The notes under the pieces are model-generated. The model did no database searches, was not told where the DNA came from, and saw only the letters and a program-made list of their open reading frames with translations. 64,000 bases of DNA from Acidobacteriota bacterium (GTDB lineage Bacteria > Acidobacteriota > Blastocatellia > RBC074). The position numbers and the translations under genes are program-made. The stretch spans positions 1-64,000 of the forward strand of contig JADJXM010000010.1 in NCBI GenBank assembly GCA_016715865.1. Direction: 5' to 3'. Shown piece by piece: positions 10,461 to 18,708 of this stretch. Position 1 is the stretch's first letter. The number at the start of each line of letters is the position of its first letter.

Positions 10461-11189
10461 ATGGAACTGACAATCACCGTCCCCCGAGGGATATTGAATG
10501 CGATTCTTGAACAAGCCGGATCCGCGAGCCCCTCGGAGTGTTGCGGACTGCTTTCCGGAACGGATAATACCGTCGACCTCTGTCACCCGCTGCGCAACAA
10601 TTCCCCGGAACCGCATCTGCGATATTTTGCTTCGCCGGAGGATCTTTTCGAAGCCATGCGTGAAATGCGGGAAGAGGGCAGAAGTTTGGTGGCCATCTAT
10701 CATTCACATCCTCGAGGTCAGGCCTATCCTTCACAAACCGATATCGAACTGGCTTTCTACCCCGATGTCGCTTATTTGATTCAATCACTCGATCCTCAAC
10801 CCGAGATACGCGCCTGGCGAATCGTTGATCGAACGGTCAGCGAAATCAAGATCGAAATCGTTGAAGCAGAGTGGAAGCAGACAGCTCATACAGCCATTGG
10901 AGCCGCAGCCAGTTCGCTGACAGGCGGCTCCACCGTCGCAGATGCGTTCCCTGATGAATTCACTGTAACCGAAACTATTCTCGACGAAGTGAGGTCGCAA
11001 GTCGAAGTTGAGCCTGAACCTGAATTTGTGATCGAGGAGATCGCCGAGGTGCTGCCCGAAGCCGATATTGAACCCGAGCCCGAACCTGAAATTGTTGAGA
11101 AGGTATCAGTTGACATCGAAGAATCCAGGATCGGATTTATACCGAGGCTGGTTCAAAGGGTGGTCCGTCGGCTGAAGACCTGGTTTTGA
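10461..11189 (+). CDS. M67-family (JAMM/Mpr1-Pad1) metallopeptidase with acidic C-terminal tail
   Basis: This is a 242-residue protein. Residues 1-135 form a JAMM domain with the complete zinc motif: Glu26 in SECCGLLSG, His81-Ser-His83, Ser91 and Asp94. Bacterial relatives such as Mec release sulfur-carrier proteins or cleave ubiquitin-like proteins. The nearby metY-metX genes make a sulfur-transfer role attractive, though this is inference. Residues 140-220 form an unusual low-complexity Glu/Pro-rich region with repeated EPEPE-type units. It is followed by a short basic amphipathic end (RLVQRVVRRLKTWF) that could bind a membrane or a partner. The gene is divergent from metY, apparently leaderless, and convergent with the Ni/Co transporter gene. 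Confidence 0.85.
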   Translation: MELTITVPRGILNAILEQAGSASPSECCGLLSGTDNTVDLCHPLRNNSPEPHLRYFASPEDLFEAMREMREEGRSLVAIYHSHPRGQAYPSQTDIELAFYPDVAYLIQSLDPQPEIRAWRIVDRTVSEIKIEIVEAEWKQTAHTAIGAAASSLTGGSTVADAFPDEFTVTETILDEVRSQVEVEPEPEFVIEEIAEVLPEADIEPEPEPEIVEKVSVDIEESRIGFIPRLVQRVVRRLKTWF

Positions 11190-11194
11190 TCCGT

Positions 11195-11249
11195 ATGGAG
11201 TACCGCAATTATGCTGGTTTTTGCTGCCCGCATAATCGCGGTACTCCAT
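11195..11249. repeat. ATGGAGTACCGC inverted repeat between convergent genes
   Basis: Two 19-base arms (11195-11213 and 11231-11249) pair with a single mismatch around a 17-base loop. The element fills the gap between the M67 peptidase and the Ni/Co transporter and ends one base before the latter's stop codon. There is no run of T on either side, so it is not a standard intrinsic terminator, but it would form a hairpin in both convergent mRNAs. Confidence 0.85.
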
Positions 11250-11250
11250 G

Positions 11251-13509
11251 CTATCGCAGCAAACCTTCCCTGAATCCTATCTCGTAGACGAGAAAGAGGC
11301 CGAAGCCGAGGCTGAAAAGGCCGGCGAAGGCTCGAACTGCCATGTTGGTGCGAGAGAAGCTGTGTGAAGTAATAAGCGCCGGCAGTCCGAGCAGCAGGCT
11401 CATAAGCATCATCCCGCCGACCGATCCGGCGCCGAAGACTGCGATGTAGGCGAAAGCAAGGCTCGTGGATTTGATTGTCGCCAGTACCGCAAGCATCAGT
11501 GCGGCGCTACCGGCCAGTCCATGCACCATGCCGATGATGAGCGGACGGATTCCGAACCGCAGGCCATGATGTGAGCTGTCATCGGATGACGATGTTTGAT
11601 CATGAAGATGCGGATGGGCGTGCTTGACAGGGCCATGCGCGTGTTGGTGGAAGTGCACTTTATCAGCGCGCATAAGTTTCCAGAGCACATTGATGCCGAG
11701 TCCGATCAGCATCAGCGCGACAAGAAACTCGAGGGGTTTTTCGTACCTGTCAATCCTGATGTTGAGCAGGATCACGCCGACGCCCGCAATGAGCAGTGAG
11801 ATTGTATGACCGAGCCCCCAGATTCCGCCGATGAGCATCGAGCTGAAGATATTTTTCCTTTCGCATACGATCGTCGAGACGGCCGCCAGATGATCTGTGT
11901 CGAGCGCGTGGCGGAGCCCGATAACCAGCCCCAGACCAAGTACGGCGGTCGCCGAGATCGGCCCGGTAGTCTCGAGTTCGGTTTCCCAGAACCCATCGGG
12001 CAGAATGAACCCCTGCTCGATTGCCTGGTAACAGATAATCAGGCCGATGATGGTTATGACCAGCGCACTGCCGACCGGCAGAATCCGCATCAGTGCGCCT
12101 GAACCCGGAATAAGGTCCAGGAATTTGCCGCCGTACATGAAAATCAGACCGATCAGCGTCAGAACACCGGCCAGACCGAGGCTGAAAGCCGTGATGAGGA
12201 TCAATCCGTAGCCTACCCTGTTGAGCGAAATCGCTGCCAGCATAACCACCAGAGCGGAAGGGCAGGGCATGATCCCGCCGGATACTCCAAGCGCGATCAG
12301 GCTCCTCAATGTAACCGGATTGGCCTCATTATCGTTGGAGCCGGGCGGTAAGTGCGAATGACCACCTTCGCCCGGTCCATGACTATGCGCATATGTGTGC
12401 GCGGTTATCCCGATCGCTGAGTTCAGTCGTTTTATGAAAAGGCTCAGCCCGATTGCGACGACCAGCGCTCCCGAAATGAAGCTCAATACAGGATAGAGCT
12501 TCTCTGGCAGTATGTATTCCGACGCGAAGAGCGTCACCAGACCCAGAGCGAAGACTCCGAGCGTGTGAGTAATGGTGACGGTCAACCCCAGGAAGAGCGC
12601 ATGCCAGGGAGTGCCGCGCGATCCGACAAGATATGCTCCGACGATGGCCTTGCCGTGCCCTGGCGAGAGGGCATGGAATCCGCCAAGAGCCAGAGCGAAG
12701 ATCAATCCCATCAGAAAGGCGCCGGGTGTCAGCTCGGGTACCGCGATCAGCGCTGCGAATCGGTCCTTCGTCGCAGCGACGGGGTTCCCGTCCCGCTTCA
12801 TCAACGGTCTGGCGCCTTCGGGAATTGTGCCGCCGGTGACCGTCCATACGCCGGCTCGCTCATCGAGCGGGGACATTAACAGCTCTTCCGGATATGTCCT
12901 TAGCTCCTCGGTCAGGGCATTTCCGAACAGGTTGCTGTCATAAATGCTCAGGCCGTCATCGGAGGTGAGCACCATTTCGCGCCATCCCCTTCGGTCGGTC
13001 TGATTGAGATCTTCAAACCTGAACCGCTGAGCGGGATTCGCCATCGAGAATGGGCTTTCGAGATCGATGACCATCCGCATTGTCGCCAGGCCCATCTGAT
13101 CAGAACCCGATTGCCCGGGCACAAGACCGATCTCTTTTCTCGTCAATCGCAGCGCCGCCGGTTTGCCATCGACGGTGAGCTTCAGGTTGTCGATATACCC
13201 CTCAACGACTCCGTCGAGGTAGCTGTTCAATTCCTCTCTGGAAAGAGAGCCGCTGCTGTCCAGATCAGCAATCTGGGATTCCTGAAAGGTCGGCACTTCC
13301 GCCAGATCGACGACATATCTGATTGCGACGCGATCGATCGCAATTCGGATCCGGCTGAAGTGGTTTACCGAAAACTGGCCCAGCGGGTGAGCAACGACGA
13401 CCCCGGTCAATAAAATGACCAGTCCGATTACCGAAAATCGTCCGATTGATCGGTCGGGCAATCTTTTAAGGTGTCGCTTGAGGCCAGTCGCGCTCAGGCA
13501 AAAGTCCAT
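11251..13509 (-). CDS. Double Ni/Co transporter: NicO/RcnA-like domain fused to NiCoT/UreH-like domain, with EF-hand
   Basis: This is a 752-residue membrane protein. After an N-terminal helix (25-40) an extracytoplasmic domain of about 210 residues contains a complete EF-hand loop (Asp82 to Glu93, DLDSSGSLSREE). Residues 255-500 form a NicO-type transporter with HALSPGHGK (279-287) and a His-rich cytoplasmic-type loop (371-386). Residues 515-750 form a second transporter with RHALDTDH (533-540), the HX4DH signature of nickel/cobalt permeases, and a second His-rich loop (619-648). Single-domain proteins are the norm in each family. The ATG has a CGGAG site 7 bases upstream. It is the last gene of a five-gene run. 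Import versus efflux cannot be told. Confidence 0.85.
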   Translation of the reverse strand: MDFCLSATGLKRHLKRLPDRSIGRFSVIGLVILLTGVVVAHPLGQFSVNHFSRIRIAIDRVAIRYVVDLAEVPTFQESQIADLDSSGSLSREELNSYLDGVVEGYIDNLKLTVDGKPAALRLTRKEIGLVPGQSGSDQMGLATMRMVIDLESPFSMANPAQRFRFEDLNQTDRRGWREMVLTSDDGLSIYDSNLFGNALTEELRTYPEELLMSPLDERAGVWTVTGGTIPEGARPLMKRDGNPVAATKDRFAALIAVPELTPGAFLMGLIFALALGGFHALSPGHGKAIVGAYLVGSRGTPWHALFLGLTVTITHTLGVFALGLVTLFASEYILPEKLYPVLSFISGALVVAIGLSLFIKRLNSAIGITAHTYAHSHGPGEGGHSHLPPGSNDNEANPVTLRSLIALGVSGGIMPCPSALVVMLAAISLNRVGYGLILITAFSLGLAGVLTLIGLIFMYGGKFLDLIPGSGALMRILPVGSALVITIIGLIICYQAIEQGFILPDGFWETELETTGPISATAVLGLGLVIGLRHALDTDHLAAVSTIVCERKNIFSSMLIGGIWGLGHTISLLIAGVGVILLNIRIDRYEKPLEFLVALMLIGLGINVLWKLMRADKVHFHQHAHGPVKHAHPHLHDQTSSSDDSSHHGLRFGIRPLIIGMVHGLAGSAALMLAVLATIKSTSLAFAYIAVFGAGSVGGMMLMSLLLGLPALITSHSFSRTNMAVRAFAGLFSLGFGLFLVYEIGFREGLLR

Positions 13510-13527
13510 TGCGGGCTCCGGTCGATA

Positions 13528-14160
13528 TTACTGATAAATCAGGAAGAAGTTGTTCTGCAGGAAGTCGTGCTTCTCTACCTGCTTGAAGCCGGCGGCCTTC
13601 ATCCACACTTCGAGGTCATCGACTGTGTAGCGCATCTTTTCGTGACCATCCGGCCAATCGGCAGAAAAATCGATGATTGCAACTCGTCCGCCCGGTTTCA
13701 GGTACTGGCGCAGTTTCTTGAGATAGGGCGCCTGGTTTTCGATGTGATGCAGGGTATCGATGATCGCGATCAGGTCTACTTTTTCAGGAATCTTCGGGTC
13801 GTCAAACGGAGCGAGAACAGTTTTGATATTGCTCATTCTCGAACGATTGGCTGATTTCTCGACGTGTTTGAGCAGTTCGGGATCGACGTCGACGGCATAG
13901 ACGATTCCGTTAATGCCGACAGCCTTTGCCATCGGCCGCGAAAAAAGCCCGGAACCCGATCCGATATCGGCGACCTTCTGGCCAGGACTCACCTGAAGTG
14001 TTTTGATGACTTTTTCGATCTGTAAACCTGAGATCCGGCTCTCGGATTCCAGAATCTTGATGTATTCCTCTGCTGTTCGCCGCTGCTGAGCCTGTGCCGG
14101 CAGAGCGATCATGGCAGCCACCATCATGATGGCTATAAAGCTGATTATATTCTTTTTCAT
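13528..14160 (-). CDS. Class I SAM-dependent methyltransferase with a signal peptide
   Basis: This is a 210-residue protein. Residues 1-25 are a classical signal peptide (MKKNIISFIAIMM..., ending ALPAQAQ). The rest is a Rossmann methyltransferase with motif I VADIGSGSGLFS, an acidic residue at the end of strand 2 (AVDVDPELL) and the post-motif IIDTLHHI. A frame extension to 14211 exists, but ATG 14160 follows a clear AGGAG and begins the signal peptide. A predicted exported methyltransferase is odd, since SAM is cytosolic. The fold may act on a substrate during export, or the leader may anchor it. It starts 13 bases after the permease stop and ends 18 bases before the transporter gene. Confidence 0.82.
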   Translation of the reverse strand: MKKNIISFIAIMMVAAMIALPAQAQQRRTAEEYIKILESESRISGLQIEKVIKTLQVSPGQKVADIGSGSGLFSRPMAKAVGINGIVYAVDVDPELLKHVEKSANRSRMSNIKTVLAPFDDPKIPEKVDLIAIIDTLHHIENQAPYLKKLRQYLKPGGRVAIIDFSADWPDGHEKMRYTVDDLEVWMKAAGFKQVEKHDFLQNNFFLIYQ

Positions 14161-14173
14161 TTTAAGTCTCCTG

Positions 14174-15574
<1,401 letters not shown>

Positions 15575-15593
15575 TTTGATCAGCCCCGACTGT

Positions 15594-17303
15594 TTACCGG
15601 ATCAGTTTGTGATATCGCCCCATCCAGTATGGAAGCAAAAAATATGCGCCGTCATCCTCACTTCGACCATCGTTGCCGCCATCAAGTCGATAAGGATTTC
15701 CATTCCATTTGCTCATCGGCAGTTCATCGTAGGGCAATACGATCAATGATTGCAGGCGGCCGAACCGGTCAGACATCGGATCTATCGTCACGTCCAGACG
15801 ATGTGAATTGGTCACTCTCCACTCCACCTGATCCATCGGGATCTCCCGCAAGGTGCGTATCGACTGGGCGGCGTCGAACTCAGGTTTTCCGCTTCCCACG
15901 GCATAGATGAAGTTCCATAACGGACTTCTTTCAGGTCGCTCGATCTCCCAACTTCGTTCGAGACTCGCGAGATATGTCTCTCTCAACTTCGGATCGTTCT
16001 CATAGAGCATCAACGGATAGTAGGACAGGAAGGCCAGCTCGTCGTCCGAATGATTGATGTGACCCGGCACCATGATCTTCTGGTTGCGCGTCAGCAGATG
16101 GTATTTGTGACTGTTTATCAGGTCCTGATATGCCTGATGGTATCTGCTTTCACCGGTGATGTAATGAGCGACCCTCAAATGCGAGAGGATGTGCAGGGCG
16201 CGGAGCCCCGTTTCATCGGGATCTTCCCAGATCGCGTCGGGCCCCCACCAGCCCCAGCGTGTTCGTTTTCCGTCAACGTCGATCAGCTGATAATTGTTGT
16301 TCAGAATGTGATCGGTCATGCGAGTGATGACCGATCGAATTTTAGCCTTCTCTTCGCTGGTTGCAACCAGATCGTAATAGATCGGATAGATGAAATAATG
16401 GCCGACGATCTCATCCGAGCTGGTATCGGCCTTCCATCTCCATTGACCGTCGGGAGTTGTGTGCCATTCGCCGTCTTTGGGCTGCAGGTCTTCTCCGATT
16501 TTGATGAACGAGCGGGCATGGAATCCGGGAATACCGCTGATCGCCTCCAGCCGGAGGATCGCCTCGAATCCCTGGCGTGCATTATCGAGAGCGTCCTTTT
16601 CACCGGTCACGCGATAGCGAAAGCACTCAGCCGCGACATACATCGCAGTCCAGAGCCCGTCATTATCGCTCGAAACCATCTGATTGCTTGCCAGATCACC
16701 TGGAACTCTCAGTTGCGAATCGGACGTCAATCCATGTCTGACATGCCGTGCGCGAATCCTCTCGACGAACGCCTTCGATTTCTGCTCAAGCGTCATTTGG
16801 CGAAATTCGATGTGACTGAACCCCTTCGCTGTTTCCACCCAGACGCCTTGTCCGTCCCGATCTATGCCAATGCCTGTGACGCGATCATCAGGCAGCCAGC
16901 GATTTCCGGCCAGATACCTGTTCGAGCTGTCCGTTGGTTTGTGGATGATCAACCCGCGACTGGTGCCGATCATAAGTGAATCACCGGCCTGTGCCAGCAC
17001 AGTTATATCGTTATGCGGAAGCTTTCCATTGGCTGGAAATACGTTCAGCCTGCCATCCGGCCCTTTCCAGATCAGACCAGATCCCGAGATCGACAACTCG
17101 CCATTTTTGAATGGAAGGGTTTTGGCTCGATCAATGCGTATGCGACCATTGGTTAGCCGGTTGAAACCGTCAGAATCATGAAAAGTGCGAATCGTCTGAA
17201 GGTACGGACTGTCCTGGACCTGCGAAAGCCCTCCGACATTGGCAGTCACTATCAGAAGAAAGAAGGCCGGAACCAGCCTGCTCAATTTGCTGCGGTTTAT
17301 CAT
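15594..17303 (-). CDS. Secreted protein of unknown function (propeller-like N-terminus, alpha-toroid-like C-terminus)
   Basis: This protein has 569 residues from ATG 17303. The frame also opens at GTG 17318, which would overlap the SDR stop as GTGA. I prefer 17303 because GAGG lies 9 bases upstream and a signal peptide starts directly (MINRSKLSRLVPAFFLLIVT). Residues 60-150 have short repeats of the kind found in two-component-regulator propellers. Residues 200-520 are rich in Trp, Tyr and His and have helical periodicity, reminiscent of (alpha/alpha)6 glycosidase-like toroids. I recognise no named family with certainty. It sits between an SDR and an amino acid permease in a compact operon. 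Confidence 0.7.
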   Translation of the reverse strand: MINRSKLSRLVPAFFLLIVTANVGGLSQVQDSPYLQTIRTFHDSDGFNRLTNGRIRIDRAKTLPFKNGELSISGSGLIWKGPDGRLNVFPANGKLPHNDITVLAQAGDSLMIGTSRGLIIHKPTDSSNRYLAGNRWLPDDRVTGIGIDRDGQGVWVETAKGFSHIEFRQMTLEQKSKAFVERIRARHVRHGLTSDSQLRVPGDLASNQMVSSDNDGLWTAMYVAAECFRYRVTGEKDALDNARQGFEAILRLEAISGIPGFHARSFIKIGEDLQPKDGEWHTTPDGQWRWKADTSSDEIVGHYFIYPIYYDLVATSEEKAKIRSVITRMTDHILNNNYQLIDVDGKRTRWGWWGPDAIWEDPDETGLRALHILSHLRVAHYITGESRYHQAYQDLINSHKYHLLTRNQKIMVPGHINHSDDELAFLSYYPLMLYENDPKLRETYLASLERSWEIERPERSPLWNFIYAVGSGKPEFDAAQSIRTLREIPMDQVEWRVTNSHRLDVTIDPMSDRFGRLQSLIVLPYDELPMSKWNGNPYRLDGGNDGRSEDDGAYFLLPYWMGRYHKLIR

Positions 17304-17314
17304 GAACTCCATCC

Positions 17315-18061
17315 TCACGTGTACATTCCGCCGTTGGGGCTGATCGTTTGACCTATGACATAGCTCGATTCGTCAGTGGCCAGGAAGAGGGCGACCGATG
17401 CGATCTCTTCAGGAGCGCCGATCCTTCCGAGCGGCGTGCTCGCTACCAACATCGGTCGCATCTCATCCGGCAGGTTTTCGAGGATTGGGGTCTCGACCCA
17501 GCCAGGCGCGATGGCATTAACTCGAATACCCAGACTGGCATATTCCTGCGCCACTCCCTTGGTAAACGAGCTGATCGCTCCCTTGGCCGCGGTATATGAA
17601 GACCCTCCGGGCAGGCCCCGTAATGCGGCAACTGACGACATGTTGATGACCGCGCCTCCGCGTCCGACAGAGAGCATTCGCTTGACCGCCTCACGGGTGC
17701 AATAAAAGGTGCCGGAAAGATGCACGTCGACGACCGCATGCCACTGCTCGTCCGTCATCTCATGAACGGGAGTCAGATGGCCGGCGTTTCCGGCGTTGTT
17801 GACCAGTATATCTACAGGCCATTGTCGATCGTCTATCGATTGAAACAGCCGTGTGACGGCCGCCGAACTGCTCACATCGGTCGTCACGGAGAATGCCTCA
17901 ACGCCTTTCTGCTGAACCAGACTCAGCGTCTCTTCGCCCTTGGCTTCATTTATTTCAGCGATCACCAGCCGCGCACCTTCATCGGCAAATCGCAGTGCTA
18001 TCGCTCGCCCCAGGCCGGATCCGGCGCCGGTTATGATTGCAACTTTATCTTTTAGTCTCAT
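17315..18061 (-). CDS. Short-chain dehydrogenase/reductase (SDR)
   Basis: This is a 248-residue classical SDR. It has the cofactor motif TGAGSGLG near residue 12, NNAG near 90, the catalytic Ser in MSSVAAL near 143, and YTAAK with the catalytic Tyr and Lys near 156. The acidic residue at the end of strand 2 (VIAEINEA) suggests NAD rather than NADP. The C-terminal GQTISPNGGMYT resembles 3-oxoacyl-ACP reductase and glucose dehydrogenase relatives, whose final turn reads VDGG. The substrate is unknown. It is the first gene of the five-gene minus-strand run. GGAG lies directly upstream of the ATG. Confidence 0.9.
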   Translation of the reverse strand: MRLKDKVAIITGAGSGLGRAIALRFADEGARLVIAEINEAKGEETLSLVQQKGVEAFSVTTDVSSSAAVTRLFQSIDDRQWPVDILVNNAGNAGHLTPVHEMTDEQWHAVVDVHLSGTFYCTREAVKRMLSVGRGGAVINMSSVAALRGLPGGSSYTAAKGAISSFTKGVAQEYASLGIRVNAIAPGWVETPILENLPDEMRPMLVASTPLGRIGAPEEIASVALFLATDESSYVIGQTISPNGGMYT

Positions 18062-18522
18062 ATCTCCAATCTCTCACAGTGACTTAAAATTTTCAATTCC
18101 AGTCAAATTGGTGTTTCGCATATATCCGGGACATGCTATTATGCCCGTCGCCTGAAGATCGGCAACCTCACTGACCTAAATCATCCAGACCTGAATAAAA
18201 CTGGATAATTCATTCAGAGACTTCAAATTCTGACTACAAAGGTCTGACGAACGGTCTGGTCAGGAAGAATCACCAGGATTTCTTTCTTGCCGATGGAAGC
18301 AGGCGACGTATAGATTTAATCGACGTGACGATTTTCCCCCAGGCTCTGCCCAAATTAACAGGTAAATCCTGATCGATGCGTTATCGGGAGATTGCACCAT
18401 AATTTGCCCCGGTTGGCTCTATCTGAGTTCTACCGAACCCCCTCATCACAAAAAACTCAATATAGATGAGCCAAATTGCGATTTGACCCGGGTGTCAATC
18501 AATTTTGTCTTTCAGGTGTGAA
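18062..18522. other. 461-bp divergent intergenic region
   Basis: This gap lies between two divergent genes and must hold both promoters. I see no convincing ORF, RNA gene or long inverted repeat. A small palindrome TTGAC-N6-GTCAA lies at about 18483-18499, 24-40 bases before the next ATG, and could be an operator. Its sequence has no match I can name. Confidence 0.4.
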
Positions 18523-18708
18523 ATGAGTGTTTTACGCAATTTGAGCGGATTACGCGGGTTCCTGATTGGAATGGGGGGCGTAGTATCTCTGGCTGTCATC
18601 CTGCTTTATACCACCGGGCATTTATCATTCAGAATCAAACCCGCCAGAATCAAACCCGCCAGAATCAGAACCCACGCAATCACCGGTGCAATCACCGGCA
18701 GGGCCTGA
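18523..18708 (+). CDS. N-terminal signal/anchor piece of the following BNR protein, cut off by an apparent frameshift
   Basis: ATG 18523 (AGGTGTG upstream) starts a 61-residue frame with a strong hydrophobic segment (GFLIGMGGVVSLAVILLY), which the large downstream protein lacks. After about residue 36 this frame turns into basic RIKPARIKPAR, which looks out of frame. Reading the same bases one position later gives ESNPPESNPPESEPTQSP, a typical Pro-rich linker continuous with the large ORF. The shifted frame is open from 18584, so a single extra base between 18584 and 18632 (or a genuine inactivating indel) explains the break. I treat this piece and 18686-22225 as one original gene. Confidence 0.65.
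   Translation: MSVLRNLSGLRGFLIGMGGVVSLAVILLYTTGHLSFRIKPARIKPARIRTHAITGAITGRA

Noticed and set aside
11195..11249. Bidirectional intrinsic terminator between convergent genes
   Set aside because: The stem is good, but neither side has a run of T in the proper strand, so I list it as a repeat only.
18062..18522. Small RNA or riboswitch in the 461-bp gap
   Set aside because: I saw short palindromes but no conserved motif of a known class and no terminator-like end.
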